Positions 1 through 8,804 of a DNA stretch of 55,215 nucleotides are shown one piece after another; position 1 is the first letter of the stretch, and each line of letters opens with the position of its first letter. The notes beneath the pieces are model-generated. The model saw nothing but the letters and a program-made list of their open reading frames with translations. It made no database searches and was not told where the DNA came from. The position numbers and the translations under genes were made by a program. Origin of the DNA: an uncultured Prevotella sp. (GTDB taxonomy: Bacteria > Bacteroidota > Bacteroidia > Bacteroidales > Bacteroidaceae); NCBI GenBank assembly GCA_900543585.1, contig UQRP01000016.1:1-55215 (forward strand). Direction: 5' to 3'.

Positions 1-140
1 GCATTCCTGCCGCCGAAACCCTCAGAGCCTGCCTCTGAAAGAATTTTACGAGTGTCAATATTTTTCTCCGGCGGCAGGAATGCCGCCGCCCCTACTTTAG
101 TGTCGATACCTTTTTCGGCGGCAGGAATGCCACCGCCCCT
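1..140. repeat. Hairpin-forming GC-rich repeat, two direct copies and one inverted piece
   Basis: Two direct copies of a unit of about 48 bases lie side by side. Each has gtgtc (52 and 100), then a T run, then a GGCGGCA stem, GGAA loop and TGCCGCC stem (70-87 and 117-134). The second copy has one stem mismatch (CACC). Positions 1-15 are the same hairpin sequence in the other orientation, so the array probably continues off the left edge. No gene is seen in this stretch, which lies downstream of rnhB. It resembles an intergenic REP-type element. The hairpins are not followed by T runs, so they are poor intrinsic terminators. Confidence 0.75.
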
Positions 141-178
141 AATTTTCTCCGCCGAAGACCAAGGACAGCATAGAAGAT

Positions 179-793
179 CTATAACAGGGTAAAGGATTTT
201 CGGTGGTAAGGCGTGATACCATATTTGGCAATGGCAGCACGGTGCTCCTTTGTCGGGTAGCCCTTGTTCTTTCCCCAGTCATACATGGGGTATTCGGCAG
301 CGAGGGCTTTCATATAGTCGTCACGATAGGTCTTTGCCAGGATGCTGGCAGCAGCGATAGCCTGGTAGCGGGCGTCGCCATGGACGATACAGGTATGGGG
401 CAGATAGCGGTTGAAAAGGATGGCATCCGGATCTGTTCCCTTATCGGGATAGGGATCGAAGCGATTGCCGTCGATGATAAGCGCTTCAGGCCGCACGGTG
501 AGTTGGTCGAGGGCGCGGTGCATAGCGAGGAAGCTGGCGTGGAGGATGTTGATGGTGTCTATCTCCTCGGGAGTGATGACGCCCACAGCCCAGGCCACAG
601 CATCGCGCTGTATCTCTTCGCGCAGGGCATAGCGCCGTTTCTCGGAGAGTTTCTTCGAGTCATTGAGGGCTGGATTGTCATAGTCACGAGGCAGGATGAC
701 GGCAGCAGCATAGACGCTGCCCGCTAAGCAACCGCGTCCCGCCTCATCACATCCCGCTTCTATCTTGTCAATATAATAATGTGGAGATAACAT
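179..793 (-). CDS. rnhB: Ribonuclease HII
   Basis: This cytoplasmic endonuclease removes ribonucleotides from DNA and the RNA strand of RNA-DNA hybrids. The protein has 204 residues, the usual bacterial RNase HII size. The signature DEAGRG is at residues 16-21, with the catalytic Asp-Glu pair at 16-17. Further family landmarks are NDSKKL near 44-49, IIDGN with Asp108, and GDARYQAIAAASILAK near 139-154. The start is the first Met and leaves no missing N-terminus. The gene stands alone: repeat DNA lies on both sides, and trpB2 upstream ends about 165 bases away. No clear promoter element was found in front of it. Confidence 0.96.
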   Translation of the reverse strand: MLSPHYYIDKIEAGCDEAGRGCLAGSVYAAAVILPRDYDNPALNDSKKLSEKRRYALREEIQRDAVAWAVGVITPEEIDTINILHASFLAMHRALDQLTVRPEALIIDGNRFDPYPDKGTDPDAILFNRYLPHTCIVHGDARYQAIAAASILAKTYRDDYMKALAAEYPMYDWGKNKGYPTKEHRAAIAKYGITPYHRKSFTLL

Positions 794-799
794 ATATAA

Positions 800-960
800 G
801 GTGTTGGGTGTTAAGTGTTAGGTGATGGGTGATGGGTGATAGGTGTTAATGGTTTGTCCCTCGGTGGACCTGTGGTTTATTAGGACAGCCTCAGGGTGGG
901 TGCTGACCCTATGGTGAAAACAGTCAAACCATTAACACCCAACACCCACCACCTAACAGC
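800..960. repeat. G-rich heptad repeats and a 15-bp inverted repeat
   Basis: Positions 800-846 are degenerate heptads of the form GGTGTTG, GGTGTTA or GGTGATG. A perfect 15-bp inverted repeat (GGTGTTAATGGTTTG at 842-856, complement at 925-939) encloses a 68-base core. The right arm continues as C-rich heptads (accattaacacccaacacc and onward) up to the stop codon of trpB2 at 960-962. The core holds no open frame of note. It may be a small non-autonomous element or an expanding simple repeat; no transposase or clear target duplication is visible. Confidence 0.6.
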
Positions 961-2321
961 TAAACCTTTGGCACCTTCTCCAAGTTCTTCTCTATCTCCT
1001 CGTCAGAGACGGTGTAGTTGGTGAGGTCGCCGTTGATATAGCTCATATACGACGGCATGTCGATAAGACCGTGTCCGGAGAGGTTGAAGAGGATGACGGG
1101 GGCCTTACCCTCGATATTTGCACTCTTGACTTCGCGGATGGTGGCAGCAATGGCATGGCAACTCTCCGGTGCGGGAATGATACCCTCGGTCTGGGCGAAG
1201 AGGACGCCAGCAGCAAAACTCTCTAACTGTGGGATGTCCATACCAGCCATCATCCCGTCTTTGAGGAGCTGTGAGATGATGACACCGGCACCATGGTAGC
1301 GGAGACCGCCGGCATGGATGTTGGCAGGCTTCAAGTCATGGCCCAGAGTGAACATCGGCAACAGCGGAGTGTAGCCAGCCTCATCGCCGAAATCATATTC
1401 GAACTTTCCCCTTGTGAGCTTCGGGCAGCTGTTGGGCTCGGCAGCAATGAACTTTGTATCCTTGTGTGTACCATCGAAGACATGCCGCATGAAGGGGAAG
1501 GCAATGCCGCCAAAGTTAGAGCCGCCACCAAAGCAAGCAATGACCTCGTCGGGATATTCTCCAGCCATCTCCATCTGCTTCTCAGCCTCCAGGCCGATGA
1601 CCGTCTGATGGAGGGCAACATGGTTAAGGACCGATCCAAGGGTGTACTTACATCCCGGTGTCGTTGTGGCAAGCTCTATAGCCTCGGATATGGCGGTACC
1701 TAAGGACCCCGGGTGATTGGGATCACGCGTAATAATGTCCTTACCTGCACGTGTTGACATCGACGGCGACCCCTCAACGGTGGCGCCAAAGGTGCGCATG
1801 ATCATCGAGCGGTAAGGCTTCTGCTGCATCGTAATCTTCACCTGATAGACAGCAGCCTCCAAGCCGTAGAGCTTGGCGGCATAGCTCAGAGCCGCGCCCC
1901 ACTGTCCGGCCCCCGTCTCCGTGGTGACATTGGTGTCACCCTCCTGCTTGCAGTAATAGCACTGGGGCAGAGCGGAGTTAATCTTATGAGAACCCAGGGG
2001 ATTGGTAGACTCATTCTTGAAATAAATATGTGCATTGGTACCCAAAGCTTTCTCCAAGGCGTAGGCACGGACCAGCGGAGTGGCACGGTAGTAACAGTAT
2101 TGGTCGCGGACCTCGTCAGGGATGTCTATCCACGAATGCTCCTGGTCAAGCTCTTGGCGCGAGCATTCTTCATTGAAGATATGTGCCAGGTCCTCAACAT
2201 GAAGGGGCTGATGGGTTGCAGGATTGAGCGGTGGCAGCGGTTTATTGGGCATGTCGGCCTGAATGTTGTACCACTGACGGGGAATGTCGGTCTCGTCTAA
2301 AAGAAATTTCTTACGATTCAT
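960..2321 (-). CDS. trpB: Tryptophan synthase beta chain, TrpB2 type
   Basis: This PLP enzyme condenses indole with serine to give tryptophan. The 453 residues and the long N-terminal extension (PRQWYNIQADMPNKPLPPLNP) mark the TrpB2 class (archaeal/Thermotoga second TrpB) rather than the roughly 400-residue TrpB1. The PLP lysine lies in NPLGSHKINSA, and the cofactor phosphate loop is CFGGGSNFGG. I place the start at the ATG at 2319-2321 (MNRKKFLLDE). The frame is open 25 codons further upstream, but that extension runs through the promoter at 2362-2370. No other trp gene is adjacent, as is usual for TrpB2, which may salvage indole without TrpA. Confidence 0.9.
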   Translation of the reverse strand: MNRKKFLLDETDIPRQWYNIQADMPNKPLPPLNPATHQPLHVEDLAHIFNEECSRQELDQEHSWIDIPDEVRDQYCYYRATPLVRAYALEKALGTNAHIYFKNESTNPLGSHKINSALPQCYYCKQEGDTNVTTETGAGQWGAALSYAAKLYGLEAAVYQVKITMQQKPYRSMIMRTFGATVEGSPSMSTRAGKDIITRDPNHPGSLGTAISEAIELATTTPGCKYTLGSVLNHVALHQTVIGLEAEKQMEMAGEYPDEVIACFGGGSNFGGIAFPFMRHVFDGTHKDTKFIAAEPNSCPKLTRGKFEYDFGDEAGYTPLLPMFTLGHDLKPANIHAGGLRYHGAGVIISQLLKDGMMAGMDIPQLESFAAGVLFAQTEGIIPAPESCHAIAATIREVKSANIEGKAPVILFNLSGHGLIDMPSYMSYINGDLTNYTVSDEEIEKNLEKVPKV

Positions 2322-2361
2322 AGCTGTTGTTTTCTGGGTTGTATGATTTTGCTTTCTACCT

Positions 2362-2370
2362 GCAAACTTA
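2362..2370 (-). promoter_or_regulatory. Bacteroidota promoter -7 element for trpB2
   Basis: On the minus strand this reads TAAGTTTGC, a match to TAnnTTTG(C), about 40 bases upstream of the chosen trpB2 start. Confidence 0.6.
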
Positions 2371-2466
2371 CATATATTTCTGCAAATTAATGGCATGGAC
2401 GGGTGAGAAAAAGTGCAGAAAGCGGAAATAATAGCTTTTTATCAGCTTAAATAGACAGATAACCCT

Positions 2467-2475
2467 TAACTTTGC
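2467..2475 (+). promoter_or_regulatory. Promoter -7 element in front of the broken GNAT gene
   Basis: It reads TAACTTTGC, a full match to TAnnTTTG(C). It sits 29 bases upstream of the remnant's first ATG at 2504 and looks intact although the gene it served is broken. Confidence 0.6.
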
Positions 2476-2503
2476 AAGCATAACGCAATAAAAGAAAGGT
2501 AAG

Positions 2504-2605
2504 ATGATGACAATACGTAGGATTCAACAGCGCGACGATGCTCGCATTGCCGAGATTATCCGTAGTGTCACCCAACAACTAATTTCCCCACTACCTAACT
2601 TCTAA
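2504..2605 (+). pseudogene. 5-prime remnant of a GNAT family N-acetyltransferase
   Basis: The frame begins ATG ATG and encodes MMTIRRIQQRDD followed by ARIAEIIRSV, which looks like the first beta strand and helix of a GNAT acetyltransferase. After about 22 codons the resemblance stops and unrelated codons lead to a stop at 2603-2605. GNAT enzymes usually need about 150 residues, so this is a fragment. The break falls in C-rich sequence (acccaacaact then ctacctaac) like the heptad repeats next to trpB2 at 931-960. The last bases overlap the 3-prime end of the opposing ECF sigma gene. Family assignment rests on a short segment and is tentative. Confidence 0.55.
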
Positions 2606-3146
2606 AGTTATTCAGTCGCTCGAAACGCTCCTTGATCGTCTTGCGGCCTCGGAAGATGTTGACTTTTACCTGATCTTCTGTGATGCCGAGGATGGTGGAG
2701 ATGTCTTTATACGATTTTCCCTCGAAATCACGGAGCTGGATACAGCTACGCTGCTTCTCAGGCAGGGAGTCAACGATATTCCTTACGATGTTCAGAGAGT
2801 CGTTGTCGATAGCCTGCTGTGAGGGTGTCGACGATGTCTGCTGTGGCTCAGCGGCAAGAGCCGATGATGAGCCTGAGCGGGGGTCAGCCTTCGCCGTCAT
2901 CATCTCATCGAGGCTCACCACGCTGTGATTGCCACGCTTCACACTGTCGAGAGAAAGATTGCGACAGACGGTGAAGCAGAAAGCCTCGATGTTGTCGATA
3001 GAATCCCACGTATCGCGTCGGTTCCATACCTTGATGAGCGTTTCCTGCACAATATCCTCAGCCTCGGCACTGTTGAGCGTGATGCGCAATGCCAGGCGAT
3101 AGAGTTGATTTTTCAGAGGAAGGATATCATTGCGGAAACTGATCAT
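2595..3146 (-). CDS. ECF-type RNA polymerase sigma-70 factor
   Basis: This 183-residue protein has sigma region 2 at about residues 10-75 (core-binding EAEDIVQETLIKVWNRRD) and region 4 at about 128-175 with a helix-turn-helix (YKDISTILGITEDQVKVNIFRGRK). The linker between them (about 85-125) is unusually long, rich in Ser, Ala and Gln, and probably disordered. It is the last gene of the topA-aroK-speA-argB run, starting 19 bases after argB. No anti-sigma gene follows; the next DNA is the GNAT remnant on the other strand. Its regulon cannot be told from the sequence. Confidence 0.9.
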   Translation of the reverse strand: MISFRNDILPLKNQLYRLALRITLNSAEAEDIVQETLIKVWNRRDTWDSIDNIEAFCFTVCRNLSLDSVKRGNHSVVSLDEMMTAKADPRSGSSSALAAEPQQTSSTPSQQAIDNDSLNIVRNIVDSLPEKQRSCIQLRDFEGKSYKDISTILGITEDQVKVNIFRGRKTIKERFERLNNFRS

Positions 3147-3165
3147 CTGCTGTTCGTATCAAAAC

Positions 3166-3966
3166 TTAATGAATCACCGTGCCGGTATCAGTGCCGATGG
3201 CATCGGCCTTGGTGATGACGACACGCTTCACGCCCGACCCCACAGCCACGAGCGCATTCTCCAGCTTCGGTCGCATGCCCCCCGAGACAGTGCCGTCAGC
3301 TACGAGAGCTTCAAAATCCTTCCGCGTGATGGACGGAATGACGCTGGCGTCATCGTCTGGATTGGCGAGAACACCCGGCTTCTCAAAGCAATAGACGAGG
3401 GTGACATTAAAGAATGGCGCCAAGGCCTTCGCCGTCTCGGCAGCAATGGTGTCGGCATTGGTGTTGAGCAAGTGTCCCTGGCAGTCATGGGTCAGTGGTG
3501 CCATGACAGGCGTGACACGCTGGTTGATGAGCGTTGCCAAGGCCTGGCCGTCAACGAAGTCGACATCACCGACGAAACCGTAATCAACGAGTTCGCTGCT
3601 GCCCTTATCGGGATTGTCCACCTTCACGGGCGGACGCTGATGGCTGCGGATGACGTTCATGTCGGCGCCTGTGAGACCGAGGGCGTTGACGCCACGCCCC
3701 TGCAGACGGGCCACGATATTTTTGTTGACGAGCCCACCGTAGACCATGGTCACCACTTCGAGCATATCGGCATCGGTGACACGTCGGCCTGCCACCATCT
3801 TCGTCTCTATACCCAAGGCAGCAGCTACCTTTGTAGCGCGGCGACCACCGCCATGAACCAAGACTTTGGCACCCTGAATCTTGGCAAAGTCGTCAAGGAG
3901 ACGGCTCAGACGGGCCTCGTCCTCAACGATGGCACCGCCTACCTTTATAACTGTCAAATCCTGCAT
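3166..3966 (-). CDS. argB: Acetylglutamate kinase (amino acid kinase family)
   Basis: This enzyme phosphorylates N-acetylglutamate in the second step of arginine synthesis. The 266-residue protein has the amino acid kinase fold: VIKVGGAIVED at the N-terminus, the nucleotide and substrate loop HGGGRRATKVAAALGI near 38-53, and a C-terminal GSGVKRVVITKADAIGTDTGT segment. It lies 12 bases after speA in the same run, so arginine synthesis and arginine decarboxylation are encoded side by side. Some Bacteroides are reported to use N-succinyl rather than N-acetyl intermediates in this pathway; the sequence alone does not decide this here. Confidence 0.92.
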   Translation of the reverse strand: MQDLTVIKVGGAIVEDEARLSRLLDDFAKIQGAKVLVHGGGRRATKVAAALGIETKMVAGRRVTDADMLEVVTMVYGGLVNKNIVARLQGRGVNALGLTGADMNVIRSHQRPPVKVDNPDKGSSELVDYGFVGDVDFVDGQALATLINQRVTPVMAPLTHDCQGHLLNTNADTIAAETAKALAPFFNVTLVYCFEKPGVLANPDDDASVIPSITRKDFEALVADGTVSGGMRPKLENALVAVGSGVKRVVITKADAIGTDTGTVIH

Positions 3967-3978
3967 GATAGTAGCGTT

Positions 3979-5871
3979 TTATTCTAAGTAAGTATAACCG
4001 TAGAGGCCAGATCGATAGGTGGACAGGAACTCTTTACCCTCTTCGAGGGAGAGTTTGCCCTCCTTGACACTCTTTGTCACCCACTGCTCCAACTGGCGCA
4101 CGAGTTTCTTGGGATTGTACTGCACATACTCCAACACTTCCTCCACCGTCTCACCGTCGATAATCTGGTCGATATGATAGCTGCCATCCTTGACGGTGAT
4201 GTGTGCTGCCGTAGTATCGCCGAAGAGGTTGTGCATGTCGCCAAGAATCTCCTGGTAGGCACCCACGAGGAAGACACCGATATAATACGGCTCACCATCA
4301 CGCAGTGCATGAACCGGAAGGATGCTGGCCTGGGAGCCGTCTACGGCGAAGTTGGCCACCTTACCGTCAGAGTCACAGGTGATGTCCTGGAGCGTGCAGT
4401 TGCGTGTCGGCTTCTCGTCAAGGCGCTCGATAGGCATGATGGGGAAGAGCTGGTCAATGCCCCAACAGTCGGGGAGCGACTGGAAGAGGGAGAAGTTGCA
4501 GAAATATTTATCTGCCAAGAGGGTATCCATGCCACGGAGCTCGTCGGGGACATGCTTCATGCGCTTGGCCATAGAGTCTATCTCATGGCAGACACTCCAG
4601 TACATAGCCTCAACCTCGGCCCGCGTCTTGAGGTCTACCATGCCATGGGCGAACATGTCGAGGCAGTCCTCACGAATCTGGTCGGCATCGTGCCAGTCCT
4701 CCAACATCGACTTCGGGCTAATGTTGCACCAGATGTCGTAGAGGTCGCGGACGAGCTGATGGTCGGTGGGCTTAGCCTCAAACTCCTCGGGCATCTCGGG
4801 CAGGGAAGCCACGCCAAGGACATCGAGGATGAGCACGGAGTGGTGGGCGGCCAACGACCGGCCGCTCTCGGTGATGATATTCGGATGAGGGATGTTGGAA
4901 CGGTTGGCAATGTCGACAAAGGCATAGACGCAGTCGTTGATGTACTCCTGAATGCTGTAGTTGACAGAGCTCTCGGAGTTGCTGGACCGTGTGCCGTCGT
5001 AGTCAACACCCAGGCCGCCTCCACAGTCTACGTATTCGATATCGTAGCCCATCTTGCGGAGATTGGCGTAATACTGAGCGGCCTCGGTGAGGGCGTTCTG
5101 TATGCGGCGTATCTTGGTAATCTGCGAACCGATATGGAAGTGTATGAGCTTGATGCCGTCGTGCAGACCATACTCATCAATCTTGCGCAGTGCCTCAAGG
5201 AGCTCGGAAGGTGTGAGCCCGAACTTCGAGGCGTCGCCACCGCTCTCGGCCCATTTGCCGGAGCCGGAGGACGCCAGCTTGATACGGATGCCGATGTTGG
5301 GCATCACATTGAGGCGCTTGGCCGTGCGGGCGATGACATCTATCTCATTGAGTTTCTCCACAACGATGAAGACATGCTTGCCGAGCTTCTGAGCCAGCAT
5401 AGCCAGTTCGATGTAGCTTTCGTCCTTATAGCCGTTGCAGATAATGAGCGAGTCACTCTTGCACTGCTGTGCAATGACAGCATGGAGCTCAGGCTTGGAG
5501 CCAGCCTCAAGACCGAGGTTGAACTTCCGGCCATGGCTGATAATCTCGCTGACGACGGGCTCCATCTGGTTGACCTTGATGGGATAGATGATGAAACTCT
5601 GGCCTTGGAAGTCATACTCTTTGGCAGCCTTCTCATAGCACGACGCTATTTTCTCAATGCGGTTGTCAAGGATGTCGGGGAAGCGCAGGAGCACCGGTGG
5701 GGTGACATCACGCAGGGCAAGTTCATCCATGACCTCGCACAAGTCTATCTTTACATCATTCTTTACCGGGGACACATAGACATGCCCTTTGTCATTAATA
5801 CCAAAATATGAGGTCCCCCAGCCCTTAATATTATAAAGCTCCTCAGAGTCCTCAATGGTCCACTTTTTCAT
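3979..5871 (-). CDS. speA: Biosynthetic arginine decarboxylase
   Basis: This PLP enzyme converts arginine to agmatine, the entry to polyamine synthesis. The 630 residues match the large SpeA family. The PLP lysine is in IIYPIKVNQMEPVV (about residue 98), with a glycine-rich phosphate-binding stretch DCGGGLGVDYDG and a C-terminal beta domain. The start ATG overlaps the end of aroK by 20 bases, implying co-transcription and probable translational coupling. The N-terminal phrase WTIEDSEELYNIKGWG is typical of full-length SpeA. Confidence 0.96.
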   Translation of the reverse strand: MKKWTIEDSEELYNIKGWGTSYFGINDKGHVYVSPVKNDVKIDLCEVMDELALRDVTPPVLLRFPDILDNRIEKIASCYEKAAKEYDFQGQSFIIYPIKVNQMEPVVSEIISHGRKFNLGLEAGSKPELHAVIAQQCKSDSLIICNGYKDESYIELAMLAQKLGKHVFIVVEKLNEIDVIARTAKRLNVMPNIGIRIKLASSGSGKWAESGGDASKFGLTPSELLEALRKIDEYGLHDGIKLIHFHIGSQITKIRRIQNALTEAAQYYANLRKMGYDIEYVDCGGGLGVDYDGTRSSNSESSVNYSIQEYINDCVYAFVDIANRSNIPHPNIITESGRSLAAHHSVLILDVLGVASLPEMPEEFEAKPTDHQLVRDLYDIWCNISPKSMLEDWHDADQIREDCLDMFAHGMVDLKTRAEVEAMYWSVCHEIDSMAKRMKHVPDELRGMDTLLADKYFCNFSLFQSLPDCWGIDQLFPIMPIERLDEKPTRNCTLQDITCDSDGKVANFAVDGSQASILPVHALRDGEPYYIGVFLVGAYQEILGDMHNLFGDTTAAHITVKDGSYHIDQIIDGETVEEVLEYVQYNPKKLVRQLEQWVTKSVKEGKLSLEEGKEFLSTYRSGLYGYTYLE

Positions 5872-6397
5872 CTATCCCAAGTTCTTTCTTTATGGTGTCT
5901 ACTGTAATCTTAATCTTTTCACGGTTGTCCATGACCGTCACATCTATGATATGCTTGGCCTTGTTATAAAACGGCTCACGCTCCTTGAGCTGCACGTTGA
6001 TAAACTCCCTTACTTCCTCCGGCGTCTTGTTGAGGAGGAGGGGGCGCACCGTCTTGCCCATCTTCAGATGCTGGTACAAGACGTCTGGTGTGCATTTCAG
6101 GAATACCGTCTCGCCCTGCTGGTTGAGGTAGTCCATGTTGTCGAAGAAACACGGTGTGCCACCCCCGCAGGAGATGATGACATCCTCAAACTCGGCAACC
6201 TCGTGCAGCATGTTGTGCTCGATGCGGCGGAAGCCCTCCTCACCTTTGGTATCAAAAATCTCCTTCACGGTGCTGTGCATCCGCGACTCTATGTACCAGT
6301 CCAGGTCATAGAACGGCAGGTTCAAATCCTGGCTCAGGGCATGCCCTACGGTAGTCTTGCCCGAGCCCATGTAACCGATGATGATAATTCTTTTCAC
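5852..6397 (-). CDS. aroK: Shikimate kinase
   Basis: This enzyme phosphorylates shikimate at the 3-hydroxyl in the chorismate pathway. The 181 residues include the Walker A loop GYMGSGKT at 8-15, the shikimate-binding DLDWYIE (about 32-38), the Walker B-like ISCGGG segment with its Gly-Gly-Gly turn, and the lid arginine in VRPLL. It lies 22 bases after topA and its end overlaps the start of speA. Confidence 0.96.
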   Translation of the reverse strand: MKRIIIIGYMGSGKTTVGHALSQDLNLPFYDLDWYIESRMHSTVKEIFDTKGEEGFRRIEHNMLHEVAEFEDVIISCGGGTPCFFDNMDYLNQQGETVFLKCTPDVLYQHLKMGKTVRPLLLNKTPEEVREFINVQLKEREPFYNKAKHIIDVTVMDNREKIKITVDTIKKELGIDEKVDH

Positions 6398-6419
6398 TAT
6401 TATCCTTATCTAAAGCCTT

Positions 6420-8777
6420 CTACGCCTTTCTGGCGCGTCGGGGTTTCGGTTCCGGTGCATTCTTCACGATGTCCATGCACTCCTCATAGCTGAGGTCGCC
6501 GGCAAGGGCACGGTCGTGCAGCTTCTTATCGATGTGGTAGTTCTTTCCGTCGTAGGCGATATATGGTCCGAAACGTCCCTTGAGCAGTTCCAGCTTGCTG
6601 TCCTCGTCGAAGGTCTTGATATGCCGTTCCTTCTCCGCCTTACGCTTTGCCTCGATGAGCTCCACTGCTCTGTCGAGGGTGATAGTCATCGGGTCCTCAC
6701 CCTTAGGGATGGAGACATACTTCTTATTGTGCATGACGTAAGGCCCGAAACGACCCGCACCGATGGTGACATTAGTGCCCTCATACAGCCCCACAACACG
6801 CGGGAGCTTAAAGAGGTCGAGGGCCTCCTCCAAGGTGATGGTCTCAATGCTCTTGTCCTTGGGAACCTGGGCGAAGCGGGGCTTCTCCTTGTCGTCGGCA
6901 ACGCCAATCTGCACCACAGGGCCGAAGCGGCCTATCTTCACGAAGACGGGCTTGCCACTGGTGGGATCGGTACCTATCTCACGCTCACCAGCCTTATGCT
7001 CGGAACGCGCATTCATCACTTCCTTGACCTGAGGCTCAAACTCACCGTCGAAATGGTGGAGCATGTCCTGCCACTTCTCGTTGCCGTCAGCAATCTGGTC
7101 AAACTCGTTCTCCACCTTGGCAGTGAAGTTATAGTCCATAATCTCAGGGAAGTTCTCCTGCAGGAAGTCGTTGACGACGGTGCCGATATCTGTGGGCAGC
7201 AGCTTGCCGCGCTCTGAGCCGGCAAACTCTATCTTCTGCTCCGAAGAAACCTCATTGCCACGCAGCGTGTCTACGACAAAACGGCGCTCCTTGCCGGGCT
7301 TGTCACCTTTGACGACATACTCGCGCTGCTGGATGGTGCTGATGGTAGGCGCATAGGTGGAAGGACGGCCGATACCTAACTCCTCCAACTTATGGACGAG
7401 GCTGGCCTCCGTATAGCGGGCGGGAGCCTGGGAGAAACGCTCGGTGGAGGTAATGGTCTTGCGCTCCAACTGTTCCCCGACCGTCATTACGGGCAACTTG
7501 GCGACACCCTCGCTGTCCTTCTCGTTGTCATCGTCGGTAGACTCGGTATAGACTTTGAGGAATCCGTCGAAGGCGATGACCTCACCGGTAGCTACAAACT
7601 TGTCCTTGCCGGCATTCCCATCAGCAGGCGAGGCAATGTCGATGGTCACCGTCGTCTTCTCTATCTTTGCCGGTGCCATCTGTGAGGCCACGGTGCGCTT
7701 CCAGATAAGGTCGTAGAGGCGACGCTCCTGAGCTGTCCACTCCCCACCTTCAGCATTGGCAAAGGTCGGGCGGATAGCCTCATGGGCTTCCTGGGCACCC
7801 TTGGAATGGGTCTGGAACTCGCGGGGCGAGCTGTACTCGGCACCATACTGCTTGGTGATCTCGTCCTTGCAGGCGTTCAGGGCCAGTGTGGAGAGATGGA
7901 CGCTGTCGGTACGCATGTAGGTGATGCGTCCGCTCTCATAGAGTCGCTGGGCGATCATCATCGTCTGTGAGACTGTGAAGCCAAGCTTGCGGGCTGCCTC
8001 CTGCTGCAAGGTTGACGTAGTGAAAGGAGGTGCAGGCTGACGTTTGAGGGGCTTCTGCATGATGTCGGCTACCGTGAAGGTCGCTGACTTACAACTCTCC
8101 AAGAAAGCCACAGCTTCGTCGTGTGACTTAAAGCGATGGTCGAGTTCTGCCTTGACATCCACCGGTTTGCCATCGGCACCTGCCACGGTGAAAATGGCGT
8201 TGATGCGGTAGAAAGGCTCGCTTTGGAACTTCTGTATCTCCCGCTCACGCTCTACGATGAGCTTCACGGCGACACTCTGCACACGACCGGCAGAGAGCGA
8301 CGGCTTCACCTTGCGCCAAAGCACAGGCGAGAGCTTGAAACCGACAAGACGGTCGAGAACGCGGCGCGCCTGCTGGGCGTTGACGAGATTCATGTCGAGA
8401 TGCCGCGGATGCTCGATGGCATGGAGAATGGCGGGCTTGGTAATCTCGTGGAAAACGATACGCGAGGTCTTGGCCTCGTCGAGACCTAAGACTTCACAGA
8501 GATGCCAGCTGATAGCCTCTCCCTCGCGGTCCTCATCGGATGCGAGCCAGACCTTCTTAGCCTGCTTGGCATTCTTCTTCAGGTCGGCAACGACCTTCTT
8601 CTTCTCTTCTGGTATCTCGTAAGCGGGTTCTAACGTCTTCTCATCTATGCTCAGCTCTTTCTTTTTTAAATCGCGAATATGTCCATAGGAGGACATCACC
8701 TTATAGTCCTTGCCAAGGAACTTTTCGATGGTCTTGGCCTTGGCCGGACTCTCTACAATCACTAAATTGTCTTGCAT
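6420..8777 (-). CDS. topA: DNA topoisomerase I (type IA)
   Basis: This enzyme relaxes negatively supercoiled DNA by single-strand passage. The 785-residue protein opens with the TOPRIM motif VIESPAKAKTIEKFLG and has the DEDREGEAI acidic cluster. The active-site tyrosine is in ITYMRTDS (Tyr287). The C-terminus has repeated GRFGP-type modules (near 610, 665 and 735) of the topoisomerase C-terminal repeat family instead of the Cys4 zinc fingers of E. coli TopA. It ends in a basic tail (KPRRARKA). It is the first gene of the run topA-aroK-speA-argB-sigma. Confidence 0.97.
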   Translation of the reverse strand: MQDNLVIVESPAKAKTIEKFLGKDYKVMSSYGHIRDLKKKELSIDEKTLEPAYEIPEEKKKVVADLKKNAKQAKKVWLASDEDREGEAISWHLCEVLGLDEAKTSRIVFHEITKPAILHAIEHPRHLDMNLVNAQQARRVLDRLVGFKLSPVLWRKVKPSLSAGRVQSVAVKLIVEREREIQKFQSEPFYRINAIFTVAGADGKPVDVKAELDHRFKSHDEAVAFLESCKSATFTVADIMQKPLKRQPAPPFTTSTLQQEAARKLGFTVSQTMMIAQRLYESGRITYMRTDSVHLSTLALNACKDEITKQYGAEYSSPREFQTHSKGAQEAHEAIRPTFANAEGGEWTAQERRLYDLIWKRTVASQMAPAKIEKTTVTIDIASPADGNAGKDKFVATGEVIAFDGFLKVYTESTDDDNEKDSEGVAKLPVMTVGEQLERKTITSTERFSQAPARYTEASLVHKLEELGIGRPSTYAPTISTIQQREYVVKGDKPGKERRFVVDTLRGNEVSSEQKIEFAGSERGKLLPTDIGTVVNDFLQENFPEIMDYNFTAKVENEFDQIADGNEKWQDMLHHFDGEFEPQVKEVMNARSEHKAGEREIGTDPTSGKPVFVKIGRFGPVVQIGVADDKEKPRFAQVPKDKSIETITLEEALDLFKLPRVVGLYEGTNVTIGAGRFGPYVMHNKKYVSIPKGEDPMTITLDRAVELIEAKRKAEKERHIKTFDEDSKLELLKGRFGPYIAYDGKNYHIDKKLHDRALAGDLSYEECMDIVKNAPEPKPRRARKA

Positions 8778-8804
8778 GATAGTGCTTTAATATTTAATGG
8801 TTTG

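Noticed and set aside
2322..2396. Longer N-terminus for trpB2 (25 extra residues)
   Set aside because: The extension includes the promoter box at 2362-2370 and does not resemble the TrpB2 N-terminus.
4174..5811. 545-codon open frame opposite speA
   Set aside because: It lies wholly antisense to a well-supported gene. Its protein is Val/Leu/Asp-rich with no domain and no promoter, as expected from GC-biased codon use in speA.
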